NCBI GenBank assembly: GCA_028583405.1
Contig: CM053259.1
Location: 16,296,594-16,360,593, forward strand
Length of the DNA: 64,000 bases
Source: Pogonophryne albipinna
Lineage: Eukaryota; Chordata; Actinopteri; Perciformes; Artedidraconidae
Reading direction: 5' to 3'
A program made the position numbers and the translations under genes. Of this stretch, positions 1 to 13,682 are shown in pieces. Each line of letters opens with the position of its first letter. The stretch's first letter is position 1. Under the pieces are notes generated by a model. It saw only the letters and a program-made list of their open reading frames with translations, had not been told where the DNA came from and ran no database searches.

Positions 1-2260
1 CTTCTTATCTTACTCTTGGCAATACGTTTTATAAGCATATTGAATAACATTTAAAAACTATTCCTCCAAAAATATGTTTTAAGTAAGAATTTGTTTCAAT
101 TCATTATAGCTTAGTTTTAGTGAGGAGGACACGACAGTGCTAGGAACCACGTTTGCAGTAACTGTCATTCAAATCTCTGATCGGTGCATCCGGGGATCCC
201 CAAAGATGGCCAACCTCAATCAGACCTTGAAAATATGATTTGACAGAGGACACAGCCGGCTAATAACTTCCACCTCTGCTTAAAGAATGTTCCCCACCTC
301 CTCACGATCACACCTTTTGTGCAGAGGCAGACGAAAGGGGGGCCCCAGGCTGATGTGGTCTTCAAATGGCTGTTTGAGTGTGAGTGCGTGTGTGGGGCTC
401 TGTGTGTTTCTGCTGCGTCCCTGTGTGTGTTTGTGTGTACGTGAAAAGCTGTGTAGGGGGACAATGCAACACGTTAACCAATGTGGGAGGTGTGAAGACA
501 GGGGATCTGCTGCAGTCAAGATGAACAGGGCAGGAAACTGCTTTTGCTTTGTTTTCACGTCTTGTGAAATTGCAATTAATGATGTGCATTGTTAGGCTTT
601 TTGGTTTTTCTTTTTGCCTATAGAGTTGCTAATTGTGAGATGTCCGAATGATTAATGGAATTCTGTAGAAAGAACAGTTATAGCTGCATGGACATGCATT
701 TAAGGTCTGCTGTGTACAGCCCTTTTAACAATACACCAATAAATACAAGAACGTGAGAGGTATTCTGCGTTGTGGAGAACATGGACGATGGCAGGCATAT
801 CACTGTAGAAGCTGTGAAAACAGCCCCATGTTTCATTTTCTTCTGAAACGATCTATGTATGTGTAGGGGACAAAACTGGGGTTCTTTCACCTGTGTGGTT
901 AACGGTGCCTGGCAGTGAGTCACCCAGAGCTACAGAGGAAGTGAGTGGGTGGTCCCTCCCCACCGTAACGCTATTTTCTCTTTCACTTTTTACTGGAATT
1001 CCCTTAATATAATTCAAAATGCCTTATCTTAAAGTCAAAGTAGTGAGAGAAGCGTAGTGTATTTCAGATAATAACTGTAAATGTTACACATAAACAAGGC
1101 CAATGCCCTGCTGGGGTCAAGAGTCACAAACTCTGCCATTTCATTTTCAACAGTTATACATTCAAGTGTTTTCTGTTCAAAAGCTATCACTTTCAAATCA
1201 TTTGCATACAATTACATCTACTGTGATTTACTTATATGAACCTTGATTGATGACTATGAACACATGTGTTTTGTATGGAAGAATACATCAACATGGGCAT
1301 CAGAGAGCCATTTGACCCTTTTTGGAAATCCATCCATGTTCAGGAGATTAGGAGAAGATGTTTCTGATTTAGAGAGAGAAATTGTCTGTTGATACATGAT
1401 GTAAATACAAGTTACATATGTATTGTCTCATAAAGATTAACCACAGTGTAGAACCTTATGTGAAGTATAACCTAAACAAAGACAAATATTAGCGCACAGT
1501 CGCACTCACAGAATCATTACCATTAGCTCTACACCGGCATATTATGGAATTACATTGGAGAGGAAGACAGTGTTTATTGTGCGTGTGTCTGCCTGTGTTT
1601 CTCCTAGTGTCATTTGAAGATAATCATTTTTCTTGGATACCTTTTGCCAGATTTGACTGCCACCTATGTACCGAACTTTACGTTACAGTGATGTGACTTG
1701 TTATAATATTGTTGGCTTCTTGTTTGTGTCCATCTCTCTGAAAAATCTATTCACTGGTCCAAAACCTTGTGTAGAGGATCAATAGCAGAGCACACTACAC
1801 AAACCCAACTCATATGACCTTAACTCATAACCGAGTTAAACCTTCTCGCTATACCAAATTGACAACGTTTTCCTCATCAGGATAATCAATACAAATGGTG
1901 TCAATCTTAAAAATGTATAGTAAAAAAAAAAGTTGACATCGGGGAGATGGATGCGATGCCCTCGGCCAAACAGGCGCTGTAGCACCATGAACATTTGTTT
2001 TGTCTCTTTGCTGTCTCTAAGATGAGCTAGATGATATCTGATACAATCTGGCATATTGTAGTTTAACCTGAGCTGAAACCCATCCCAGTTTGCATTGCTC
2101 ACTCGTGACATGTTGCCAGTGTTGGCAGGGCCGTCCTGACACGGGGTTCAACACAAGGGTAGGCAGACATCAGCTGCCAATTAGCGATCTGCTCTGTGCT
2201 CTTAGTAGCTTCGGATTCCTGCCATAAACAGGGTCACTAGTTGCTCCCCCCTCTAACCCT
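1..2260. other. Non-coding, nothing recognised
   Basis: AT-rich sequence with short open frames on both strands that have no splice signals, start context or recognisable protein motifs. A GT-rich patch near 375-450 produces a pair of overlapping frames on opposite strands, which is a composition effect. No repeat family was recognised. Confidence 0.6.
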
Positions 2261-2660
2261 GCTTGTGTGTGTATAGCCATGACTCCCACTGCAGGTTCCA
2301 GTGTGTGTGTGTGTGTACTGTATGTGTGTCGTGCTGCAGCCTGCTGGCCTTCCTCTCTTGCCGAGGCCAGAAGGCTTCCTCCCTGAGTCCTGCCAGCTTC
2401 TCCACAGTCTGGGGCCACTAATGTCAGAGTGGCAGGAGCTTGTAGGCGGCTGCTATTTGTGAGTCCTCTTCACGCCGGATTCTGGAGTTCCATCAGCTGG
2501 TTGTGTAACTTGTTTCTTGTGGGACAGGGAGGGGGACGCATGTCTGTGTGTGTGTCCAGGAGGAGGGAAGGTGTGAGGAGTTGGGGGGCCAACTTTTGGC
2601 TCCGAGCAGAGCAGTGTGAGTGGACATTCATGCACAGAAGTGATTTCTAGGAACCAGTAA
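2261..2660. repeat. GT-rich low-complexity patch
   Basis: Interrupted TG tracts occur near 2263-2275, 2300-2332 and 2540-2555, within GC-richer sequence. The open frames here translate these tracts and show no coding character. Confidence 0.5.
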
Positions 2661-2924
2661 TATCGCAATTAGAGCTAGATTTTAGTATTTTTAAATGAAA
2701 CACAGAACTGTTTTGTATTTGTTATTGTCAAAATCAAAGTAGAGATTTTGATGAGAACACCTCCGAACAGCTGTCCTCCCCACGTCTGTGTTTATGGTTC
2801 AGTCCTGCCTCCTGTATAGAGCAGCAGCAGGGGCGAACCATCACATTTGGTGCCCAGCATGGGGGCGGTTGGTGAGCTGTCGAGCTCCAACTATCCCATG
2901 GAGCTTTTCTTCTGTCTTTTCAGT

Positions 2925-3060
2925 ACAATTTTGACTAACCTCATTTGCATCTGCTAATTAGATCCTGTTAGCATAATTCATACACATGACACCCTTTTGA
3001 AGCTAATGAATAGATACATCTCCAGACAACTCGCAAAGAGCATTTAATGAGACTCAACTT
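2925..3060. promoter_or_regulatory. Candidate conserved non-coding block
   Basis: Dense in developmental transcription-factor-like words: ATTTGCAT (octamer-like) at about 2943, GCTAATTAG at about 2953, and AGCTAATGAAT near 3001. It has no coding frame. Assignment as an enhancer is inference from motif density only. Confidence 0.28.
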
Positions 3061-4640
3061 ACTTAGGAAAGCCTGTTACTGTGAAGAAGAAAGTTGAGAT
3101 GGAAAATCAGAGGCATTACATTTTGTACCTCAAAGTCAGGTGGGAGTTAGATATTAAAACTTGATAATGCAGTAATATTTTCAAGATAATAAATTCAATG
3201 ACCTGCTGTAAATAGAGGTTGAATACATATTCATAGTGTGCTTGGATTGTGTGTGTTTTTTCTTTTCACACTGAATTAAAGTTTTCAAGAAATCATCCAT
3301 CCATCCATTTGTGTCAATATGAAAATACACTACAGATGGTAGGACATAGACTATAACTGTGATACTGAAATCCACAACCATCCGTTTCTATTTAGACAAG
3401 CTATATGCAAAACATTGATTTATGAATATTCATTGGTAAAAAATGGCAGGTATGATTCATCCTTTACAGCTGGTTATAATTCACAGAGACAATGTGTAGA
3501 ATAGAGCCTTTTCTGCCTGCTTTCCAACACAGGAACCAAACTCCCCATGTACTTACATATGTGAGCGGCTGATCTCTCCATTACCAGGATGTATTGCTGA
3601 TGAGAGTTCACAGCTTTCACAGTGATCCCTTTTAGAGCTGGGACACCACAGGAGGTTAGTTTCTATACTTAACGCACAGCTTTTTAGACTCTTTAATTTT
3701 ACATTTCAATCAAATCCAAACATTATTTCCTCACCTTTTACTGAAATGTGAACAGATCTGCCGTACTGCTTTCATATGTCATGTCGACACCACAGTCAAT
3801 TTGAGGTTGTGTTTTGAAAAATGATACAGAAAATCGAAATTTGTGGGAAATGTAGGTTCAACTCTAAATAATTTTTATTTATTTTTATTTCACCGACATT
3901 TTAAGGAATATAATTTGACTAACGAAATGTAGCTTATCTTGTTTTTGAATAATAAAAAAAGGGCCTGTAGTCTGATTTACGATTGTCTATTAAATATATT
4001 TTATATTATAAGTAATTGTATTGTGTAGTCATTTACTGATTAAAGCACCAACAGAGAAGTCTCTGCTTAGCCACTGATCCCTAATACTGGGGGTAACATA
4101 AGGATTGTAATATGTTTGAGTACTGGTCAGGTAACAAGTAACTTGGTTTCTTTGAATTATTCACTTGCATTTTCCTTGTTTCTTTTTCTAATAATTGAGA
4201 CGCAACCAAAATCTGCCACACATACAAAGCCCATGTACTATACATGTCATATGAATAATTATGTTGATTTCATGAAGGATTCTATTATAAAATGCAGAAT
4301 ACTATAGACACCAAAAAGTTAATGTAACAAATCTGACTATGAATACTGACTAATATACATTCTTATTATTATTCAAATTCTTTTTAATTTTTGCTTAGTA
4401 AATTGAGTACACCTGTTAGTAACACATCTTGTATATACATTTTTTTCAGTAATTATGTCAAAATACAAAATAAAATAACTAATAGAAAGGATTTCTCCAA
4501 CATCCTTTGTGTCTTATAGCCCTACAAAAAAAATAATGTTCCTTATAATTATAACTATAAAATATACAATCCTCATACAACCACTTTGATTAGCACAAAT
4601 TCACAAACACAAAATTCATTTCCACATTTAGTGGCAGTAG
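3061..4640. other. AT-rich non-coding stretch
   Basis: Strongly AT-rich with many A/T runs. No repeat boundary, exon or RNA gene was recognised. Confidence 0.6.
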
Positions 4641-4943
4641 CGTGGCGTTGGAGTTGTGCTGTCATTCTGTGCAGCTCCACCTGGCCGACGGAGCGGGGAC
4701 GCAGCGGGGAGCCTGAATCATCTCAGCTGAGGCCTCATGGCTTGGCCTGGCTGGAGCCCTCGTGATGTGATACCACAGTGAGCCAGGCCTGAGTGTGTGT
4801 GTGCCGGAGTGTGGGTGCGCTTGTCTGTTTTGTGAGTCTCTGTGTGCATGGATTTTTTGTCTTTGTGAGTCTGTGTATGTCAATGCGTGTGTATTCATAA
4901 CGACTTATCTACATGTATCTACATATTTTATTTTCTCTTCACT
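4641..4943. other. GC/GT-richer non-coding stretch
   Basis: Sits between AT-rich sequence and a retroposon tail. Its last half is TG-rich (4790-4890), which creates an overlapping minus-strand frame rich in His/Thr. No gene was recognised. Confidence 0.45.
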
Positions 4944-5018
4944 ATATCTGTAAAGCGTCTTTGAGCACCTGTAAAAGCGCTAACAAATTAAATCTATTAT
5001 TATTATTATTATTATTAT
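4944..5018 (+). repeat. Retroposon 3' tail with (ATT)n
   Basis: The segment TGTAAAGCGTCTTTGAGCAC, followed by TGTAAAAGCGCTAACAAAT and about eight ATT units (4995-5018), matches the 3' tail shared by many fish SINE/LINE copies. That tail reads 'GTAAAGCGC-TTTGAG-...-AAAGCGCTATAAA' ending in ATT repeats. Only the tail is recognisable and no body or target duplication could be delimited. Family assignment comes from memory of the motif. Confidence 0.65.
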
Positions 5019-6106
5019 GTGCACTCTTGTCTGTGCCTTTGAACAAGTGTGTGTGCACTCGAGTGTGTGTTTGCTCCCGTCTGCTCCCTCCAACCGGTTG
5101 ATCTTTCACATTTCGCACGGGCAGGAGGGACAGGAGGCTGCCAGGCTGCGCCCGGAGCCTGGGTACAGTTCGGTTAGCAATGCCCGGCATTCATTAGCAC
5201 CTCCCAAGCTGTCTGCACTTTTACCAAACGCTCTAGCTAGCTTACATGCACTGGCTCCCTGCTCTCGTCACCCCAGTGAAGGCCTTCAGCATGCGTTGGC
5301 TCCTCTCAGCCACAGATGAGGCCTCTAGTCTTGGCTTGGGCCTTTCCAACTTTGTAACAGTTCAACTCAGTGACACAATGTGAAGCCAGGCAGCTTTGAC
5401 GCAGTTCACAGAACTTTGTAGAGGAGGATTTGTTTTACTCTTTTACACAAAGTTGCTTGATTCTCTCACTTAAGTTTAAATTACACGCTTTGGCTGAGTG
5501 TATACATAATAATAGACTATGTTCTATACACATTGCTTTCTCTCGTTTTGTTTTCTTGTGTCCTCGAAGAACGATGACTCACTTATTAGATCTTTACATT
5601 TTCCTCACACTTCTTTGTGGTCAAAAAATAAAATCACTGGTTGGCTCTAGCCTATTTCACACATGGTTATATAAGAAGCCATCTCAAATTGAAATTGGCT
5701 AACATCTAGTGTGTCTGTTAGCTAATAATATGGTTATGGGCATGCCATATGGATGTAAATATTAACATAAATGTGCTCTAAATAGGTTGCAAGGATGGCA
5801 AGAATTCTCACCTACAACCACAAAGGCCAAGGTTCAGTTCACGCTAGTAATGCATCTGACTGGGCCGTGCATGCCAGAGGACATCATTGGCACTGGATGA
5901 TAGTGGGATGCCAGTGAAGGATCATGTCCTTGTTAATGTACTTATAACTCCTACGATAGAAAACATTTTACATTGTAAGGTGTAACCAAAGGTACTTATA
6001 AACTGAGGGAAATAACAAAATGATCGAATATGCTGGCATACAAGCTTAAAAAAAGATATCGAAACATGTATGGCAAGAAGAAGAGCCTCATATATATCAA
6101 AGAGGG
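5019..6106. other. Non-coding, nothing firm
   Basis: GC-richer at first (5060-5330), then AT-rich. The overlapping frames at 5017-5319 (+) and 4942-5190 (-) run through the TG-rich portion and the adjacent repeat tail, so they are not credible genes. Confidence 0.5.
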
Positions 6107-6128
6107 CACACACACACACACACACACA
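6107..6128. repeat. (CA)n microsatellite
   Basis: Short uninterrupted CA array of about 11 units. Confidence 0.95.
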
Positions 6129-6299
6129 GTTGGCACACTGCTGAGGGATTCACTCGTTTTTTTACACTTTGCACGATCATATGACTTAATGACAGTTCTC
6201 TAGGAAAGAGAGAAAGAGCAAAAACATCAGACCTGTGCTAAGCTGTGATTCAACAGCAGGCAGCATTACACAAGATGTGTCTCACCTCATTACTCATGT

Positions 6300-6425
6300 C
6301 TTTGTTTTACATCTCAAGTACTCCCCTCTCTCTACTTCTCTCTCACCCACTCTCTCCAACTTTCATATGTTTCCTCTCTCCTCTCAGTTGATCCTCTCTC
6401 TTTCCCTCTCAAGCTCAACAGGCTG
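6300..6425. repeat. Pyrimidine-rich (CT)n-like tract
   Basis: Degenerate CTCTCTC blocks on the + strand over about 120 bp (around 6325-6410). This is low complexity and explains the Ser/Leu-rich frame through it. Confidence 0.7.
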
Positions 6426-6429
6426 GGAA

Positions 6430-8890
6430 TACCTCTGAGAGTTGCGACCGGGGTGCAAAGAACACAGCAGGAGTGGTATTTGCCAGTCTTGGCACTTAGC
6501 CAACTCTGTTAAAGCCAGAATGTGCTCCTTCTTGCGTGCTTCCGAGATCCCCAATAAACAAAACTTCTAAAACTTCTATGATTCCTGCGAGGTCTAGTCA
6601 TTTAAAAAAAGAACAATAGACATGTATGAATGTATTTTCTTGTTCACATGGAGTTCTGTGGCTCTTTTAGGAATAAAGCGTGCTGCCTGATAGATCTCAG
6701 GTCCTCAATTACTGTGTGTCAAGCAACACCTGAGCTGTGCAATAATGGTGACGTGGTGTAAATGAAACCACGACAAATCCATTCAATATTCAATAAACAA
6801 TATGTTCCATGAGATAGAAGATAAAACAGAACAAAAAAGTGAATCAAGTGATACAAATCTGTAAACTACCTGACAAATAAAACACCATGAAGGGCAACAT
6901 TACAGCTAGCACAATACAAAAGTAGGATATTATTTACATTTAGTGCGCAAGAATGCCATATTAAATAAAATATAAATGTAAAATGTGCGGTGTGTAAGTC
7001 CAGTTAAAAAAAGAAAACATTTTGTTAACTCAAAACTTTTAGGAACTATTTAAAAAAAAAAATAGAGCTCTTTTACATTTACTGCCTTAATGTACATAGA
7101 CATATCTGCATCTATCATGTAATTATTTGATATACAATCTAACATGTTAAATGAAACTGCTTTCAAATCAAAATAATAATGAGAGGAAACTAAAATGAAT
7201 TAAACATCTCTCACAGTAGACATAACTTATGGTACGGCTCAGAGCAACAGGATTTTTTTCCCAGAGTGAAAAACTCAGCAAAACCAATTAAGGAGAGAAA
7301 CACAATCAGCGCATCACATGCAGGTATATAACACCTCCCAGAAATAATCACACACAACACGGTTTCAGCTCACATAAGGCTGGTTCGAACCATTAGCTAG
7401 AGTTATTTAGAATGTGTAATCCTTGCCTGACAAGTAACATAGTGGTTAGTGGAAGAATCTTTGAAACAGGAGTTGAGGCCAATTATTTGAAATAAGTTTT
7501 ATGGGGCCTTTAAAGTCTTTTTGTGTGTGTTTCTTTTTGGTGTGTACATTTTTTAAACACTCTTTTTAAATGTATTGGTTATCTTCCCCAAGCTTAAACG
7601 GATGGAAATGCTCATTCATTTTCTTCTGCGCTAACAAGCTTAATTTGAGTTTTAACAACCCACCAGCATAAAAACTGCTATCAAAGGAGACATTTAAAAT
7701 GACTTGGAGTTATCCGATCAATGTTTGCTCAACCTTAACCCTTGTAATTCACTCTCACTGCTACTTGTCAGTCTCATTTTTCTCCGGCAGACAGGGCACC
7801 ATAATGCACGCCTCCAGGCCACCATAAATGCTGGGGGTCTTAAAGTGTACGGTAATATGGACTGAAGGTTTGAGCCACGGTTTCTTAGTGCTCGTTTAAC
7901 GCGCACCATGTTCAGTCTGTTCTGAGCAAATCCATCTGTTTCCCGGATCCGCTGTAGCATGCTACGCGCCCTGACAAACACTTCTGAAATATAGTTTGAG
8001 GCTAATCATCTCAATGGAAGACAACCCGAGAAAAGCTGTTCCGCCACATCCTGCGGCGGGAGGGGGCTAATGATATACGATAGGGAATGTATTTAACTAC
8101 TGAGCCACGTCATTCTCAATACACTCATGATGGAAAGATAGATGGGGAGGAAGCAGAGAATCTGAAAACTAATTAACACTTAAGTGCATGACAAGGCTGT
8201 CATGTCTGTTGTGTTGAGGAGTTTAACAATTCAGTTCCGTGGACTCCAATTCCCAATTTTTATTTTATTCGACGTGGTGATTGACTTTGGATGTTTGATT
8301 TATTCACATCGAGAAGATTATAAAAGGTGTCATACGTCGAGATAAATTATGTGTTTATTTTCTAAATATACATTACTTTTCCAATCAGGAATTCAAACAA
8401 AGCTTGTCACAAAGTGAGTGGGACAAAGCTGGTTTTTTGGATCTGCAAACATCCGCGGTACCAAAGCTGCAAAAAAGGCTACCGCTGACTTGAACTAATT
8501 TTAGGTGATGCCATGCGCACAGGACAACCTGCTGGGCCTAAAATGGGCCTTCGCCATGCCATGACAAACAAGTTGTGGGCGAAAAGAGAAAGGGAAAATT
8601 GATAAAAGCAGCAGCCCACGCCAGTTTTCTTTTCCAAGGGAACAATACCATCATTGTTCAGCAGGGGCTCTGGCACGGCTTTCATCGTGGCGGTTGATTG
8701 TTTTGTAAAATCAACAACTTAGAAAATAGATTTCTAAGATTCCTGGCTCTTGTCTCCAATGTGGGTAGAGTACATACATCTTTTTAAAATAATGTCACCT
8801 TATTGTGCAAGCTGCGATGAGCAAATTATGGTTTGAACATAAATAAATAAATAATTTGTGTTTTCTTTTTTAATATATTTCATTTTTATT
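6430..8890. other. AT-rich non-coding stretch
   Basis: No repeat family or exon recognised. A minus-strand frame at 7718-7981 and another at 8479-8685 lack splice sites, motifs and start context. The stretch contains many short A or T runs and AATAAA-like words, as expected by composition. Confidence 0.55.
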
Positions 8891-8899
8891 CTTTTATCG

Positions 8900-9230
8900 C
8901 CCGTGGGCATTCAGCAATCTGCGTGTGTACATCTGCAGGCTGCATCACGTCACTTCTCTTTCTCTTCCAGCTCACCATGAGCTGTTTGGGCAGATGCTAA
9001 ATGCGAGCAGCAAACCCTGGATCCACCCCTCACTCCACATTCAGCACATTGGCCTTTGTCTGCTTTAATTGAGCCCCCCCACTCCATTTAATGGCCTGTT
9101 TAATACTTATTGAAACAGAGCTAGTGCTGGAGGTTAAATACATCTTAATGCACTGCGTTAATCCTTTCATTAAAAGAAATGTAAAGCTGGTTGAAAGCTG
9201 CAAAATTGCCTCCATTAATTAGGGGGTCTC
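8900..9230. promoter_or_regulatory. Candidate conserved non-coding block
   Basis: A block with repeated homeodomain-type words: TTTAATTGAG at about 9065, CATTTAATGG near 9085, TTCATTAAAAG near 9167 and CCATTAATTAGG near 9211. It lies in otherwise featureless DNA and has no coding frame with splice sites. Calling it a developmental enhancer is inference. Confidence 0.33.
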
Positions 9231-10475
9231 TTTGCCCCATTGCTCGGCCAAGCCGTGTGTCACTGCTTTAAAGGGTTGAGAGAGGGCTGCAGACAGAGGG
9301 GCCGCCGGCCGCTCAAACTGCTAATACAACTGGCAGAAATAAATCAAAGCAGAGCCAGAGAGTTTTATTTAGCGACGCATCAAAAGAAACCAAAAGAAAA
9401 ATGCTTTTTACGAGCTTTAGTGCATTATTCGTTGGTAAAAACTCGTAGTTGTCGTTGGGGATGGAAACAAAGACAGGGTGTTTTTTAATTGTATGTTTTC
9501 AATTAAAATGTAGTGAAATACATTTGTTCATGGCAACCACTTATATATCAGTGTTATCATTCCTGTTTGTGTCAGTATTTTTTAAATTCTAGATTGACAA
9601 TAATTGCAAGTCTTTTGATGACATGATTTCATCTTTTCCCACACTTATTTTTCAGTATTTGAATAATTCATCTCTAAAAATCACCTAGTTTACACTTGTG
9701 TTCCTTTCTCTACCTTGAGACTCATTAATGGGAATGGTAGTCATACGAATTTATCAGCTAGGATCACTTGTTTGTTTTTCACAGTGTGGAGAGTTGGCAC
9801 CGGAGCATTTTGATCCCTGCGCTGCTGTTCCTGACTCCTGTACAGAATGACCCTCTTTCTGTAGACTTGTCTGGGCTCCAAGCCATGCACTACGGGTGAG
9901 GGCGTGTGGTCACAACACTCCTACGCCCCATATCCTACCCCCTTCCCTCCTCTCCTTTGCTTCCACCAAAGTCCAAGTCCATCTCCTTCAACCTCACATC
10001 CTCTTCCGTTCCTCTGAATTGTGCCTCGACTGAAAGCCTGCTTCTCCTCATCTTTACTTTCTTTACTTCAAAAGGTAAACGCTTGCAGGTTCTTGCCGGG
10101 TAACAAAAAAACCGTGCCTCCTTATCACTCCATATTGTCAGAATCACCTGCTCAAAAATCTACCTACTGCTAAATAATCCTCCAACTGGAGTGATGTATC
10201 TAACGCAGGAGAAGTCTGAGGCCGCTGAGGACAACTCCTCTCTGGAGTCACATAAGCAGATTGCAGTCATCTTGAACGCTGCTCTACCACCACCACCCGT
10301 CAACCAACCCCCCACCCGCGTCCCCCGCCCTGCTGCTGCACTCCGCTTTAATTTCCCGACACTTTGAAAGCTTTTCTCACTGTATATTTTATCACTTTTT
10401 CTTAAGACTTGCGCTCAGCTACGCCTCAGCTCCTTTTAAAAATACAGAGCCAAAAAACAAGACAACTCGCTTCTT
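9231..10475. other. Non-coding, nothing recognised
   Basis: Mixed composition, with a C-rich stretch at about 9920-10020 and another at 10285-10335. No exon, RNA gene or repeat family was recognised. Confidence 0.5.
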
Positions 10476-10545
10476 GGATTCTCTCTCTCTCTCCACACCC
10501 CACCTCTCTCTCTTTCTCTCTATCTCCCTCTTCCTCTCTCATCCC
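10476..10545. repeat. Pyrimidine-rich (CT)n tract
   Basis: CTCTCTCT blocks interrupted by CCACACCCCACC. Low complexity. Confidence 0.75.
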
Positions 10546-11910
10546 ATTGTGAACAGGCTTATTGGAAAGAGCGCACTTAACAGAAGAATTTCACACTGTA
10601 TTAGAAGAATGCATCTTTTCACACCTGTAAATATCTTGTCTAATCTGCTTGGTAACCAGCCCCTCTGAGGGAGGGCCACATGCTGTACAGCAGAGGGGCG
10701 ACGGTGGAATTTGCTTCCTCTGCCAGAATGAGAAACAGAATAAACACTAATTTTACATAGTAATCCTGTAAAATATAGAAATTGAACATATATGAAAACG
10801 GCGGTTCTGGTTCTTTGTTTCCTTGCAGCGTGTAAAACATATTCATTCATCATTTGCTAAAAAAGAAGTCAAATAAATAGCAGCACACACCGTCTATTAA
10901 TTCCTAACATGCGGTCGGTTAATGTTATGTGATTGAAGTGTGACAAAAAGTTGTGAGGTTTATTTATTTTTTTGTTGCTGTTGTGATGGAGCTGGTAGAT
11001 CTGTGGGCGTGTAATCGCACCGAGGTAGAGACGCTCGGAGACAGACACACATTACATCTCCACGTGCCAACAAGTTCAGGAGTGAAATCCTGTGGATCCG
11101 AGCACATGTAAAGTCATCATAACATTGGAACAAGGTTATCTGAGAAATGGCAGTTTATGTGTCAGTTTATGTTTTACCTTCATGAATAGAAAATATGCTG
11201 ACGTATTAGGACGATTTTGCACGAATGTGAAACTCACACAAGCACACAAATTCACAACAGGCCTCAGATGATCACTACATCAGATTCTCTTTTGCAGGAT
11301 TGTCGATGAACAAAGGGCTTTGGTCTGAACAAGTCCTGACATGTAGTTATCGATCATTGTTCCAATCAATCCATCAATGGACATGAGTGCTGTTGATGAA
11401 CAGGTGATACTTCAAGTGGACAAGTGTCAGCATGCCGCGTTCAGAAGACTCAAGCTCCACTGATACCTCTTCATCCTCCCCTCCAATGGTTCTCAGATAT
11501 CTCTAATTGGCTACAGTCTACACCCCCCCCCATCCTCCCTCTACAACCTTCCACCTTGCCCCCGGCCAGAGCAGGGGCAGAATGGCGGTCGGTGGACCTT
11601 GGGAGAGTGGTCTCGGCTGGGGCCCCCTCACTAACACTCAGCCCAATGTGTTAATAGATCCAATGCCATCTTATTTTCGCACTTCTGTGAGACGGCAAGG
11701 GGCGGCCAGGCGGGATCGGCAGTCTGCCGCGCTGAGAGAGCTGGAACAAGGGGAGGAGGAGGAGGATTGGATGGAGGGAGGGTGGGGGCAGTGGTGGGTT
11801 CACAGCACTCTACAGAGGAGGTCAACAAGAAGGCAGGGGGCACAAGTTCAACTGTGCAGTGCAGAATGAGAGGATCAGGAAAGGAAGGGTGCAGCCCATG
11901 AATGATGTGA
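10546..11910. other. Non-coding stretch, purine-rich end
   Basis: No feature recognised. The frame at 11507-11869 (+) overlaps a longer minus frame at 11631-12152 that continues into the GATG-rich repeat, so both are likely composition artefacts. Confidence 0.45.
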
Positions 11911-11914
11911 TAAA

Positions 11915-12265
11915 GTGAGGGTGGATGGCTGGATTGGTGGATGAGTGGTTGATAGATGGGTGGATGGATGACGAGTTGGATGAATTGATAATTAATTGGA
12001 CAGATACATGTATACATGGTTGATGAAGTTAATTGATGGATGAATGGATAGATGGATGAGTTTATGTAAGGATGGATAAGTACATGGATGTAAGAAAGGG
12101 TGGTAGGCTGGATGGAAGGGTATATTGATGGTTGGATGAATGGACACAACATTGGGATAGATATGGATGGATGAATGAATGGAATTATTAATAATTGGAT
12201 TGATTAATTTAATTGGTAGATGAACAAATGCTTTCAATCAATAGATGGACATGGATGGGCTGTTC
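11915..12265. repeat. Degenerate GGAT/GATG tandem array
   Basis: About 350 bp dominated by variants of GATGGATG, TTGATGGATG and GATAGATG. It is a tetranucleotide-derived degenerate minisatellite. It accounts for the minus-strand frames rich in Ile-His-Pro-Ser and the alternating-frame reading across it. Confidence 0.85.
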
Positions 12266-13682
12266 TGCATCTGGATGATTTGTTTGGGCTCTATTAGATA
12301 TTGGATAATAAAGTGGGTTCATAATTTTTCCATGACTGAAAACCAATAGCATTGGCACCAATTCAAGCAGTAACTATGTCTTGTAAGTATTTGCAAAATG
12401 GTTAATTTGGAGTTTAGGGCCATTGGTTGAATGTTGGGTTAAATAGAGATCATAGTTCATGTTCTGTCTTTAACAAACACCTTAACCTTCCTCTAACCTT
12501 GCAAGTGTCTTTTGGTGCCGCTTATGTAATCTAACTAGACCATTACCAAAGAGGGGATTCAATAGAAAATGATCATATGAGTCATTTTGGAACAGTCATA
12601 AACTTCACGGAGGCTTAGAAAAGCTACACAAGCATGGCCGTTTTAACTGTCTCTGACCCATGATACCATGTTCTCAATCCTTATTTTGGCCCCGAATACT
12701 CTATCAGTGGTGTTTCATAGCAACATACTGTACAGGAAGCTGATTGTGTCTTTTGCAAAATAACGGTGACACAGGAGGGCACAATTTTCTTCTACAACAT
12801 CTGCCTCAATGAGGGGTATAAAATGGCTGGAACAAGTCAGGGATTCTTGTTCTTACTAAGCTGCTACTATAACCGTTGGCCTATCCGCCTACACTAATAA
12901 AACCACAACTGAAAAAAACAAGTTTAAGCAGGTTGAATAGACATAAATCACATGAAATGGCCTTATTTTGTATTTTTCACCTGAAATGCACCAACTGATG
13001 ATATGCAGTAACAACAGTGTTGATTTGTACTTTAAGTTATGATCTCTCAATAGGATACTGTGTGGACCTGAGAGGCAACAGTGACACTTTTTTTTCTCAT
13101 ACTATCAATTTTGTTCACAGATGAGTGAGTCACATGCCAGGAACAAGAGAAAAGGTTTTTGATAAGGAAACGTTATTCACTTTTAGTTTTTTAATTAAAC
13201 TTGCCTTAAAATGTATGAATACCTAAGAGAATATAAATCACATTGAATACTAATTTGTGAAAAATCCACACATCACATCACTTCACATCATAAGCAAACT
13301 AAAACGTGTTAAACATACCTTTCTTTTACCCAATGGTTTGTAATTACATTTTGGTGATGTTGCTTTTCTGTATACATATAATCATTCTTAGTTGAAGCTC
13401 TAATATGTTATCATTTTCATGTTCCGTTAATTTGGTTCTGTTGCTGAACAATCCCTCAAATATGATCAGTTCAGTACTTATTGGAGTAAAATCAGATCTA
13501 AACCAAGAACACCAATGATTCCTGATGCACCTACGTCTTCAAATGTGGAATCCCTTGCTCACTTTGCAACGCCTACACAGTATCAAAACATTAGTCATCG
13601 TGTCACATCGCTCAGTCCTGAGAGGTCACAAGTGTTTTCTTCGTGTGGGTTTATCTGTGTGTGCATGCCTCTGTTTTTGTAT
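12266..13682. other. AT-rich non-coding stretch
   Basis: No repeat, exon or RNA gene was recognised. Confidence 0.55.

Noticed and set aside
2847..2872. TTTGGTGCCCAGCATGGGG resembles a retroviral/LTR primer-binding site
   Set aside because: There is no LTR end immediately upstream and no gag/pol downstream, and the match to a tRNA 3' end is imperfect.
7380..7400. B-box-like GGTTCGAACC
   Set aside because: It is a palindromic chance match. There is no A box or tRNA fold upstream.
11507..12152. Overlapping 120- and 173-codon frames on opposite strands
   Set aside because: The minus frame is largely GATG-repeat translation and the plus frame comes from G/A-rich low-complexity DNA.
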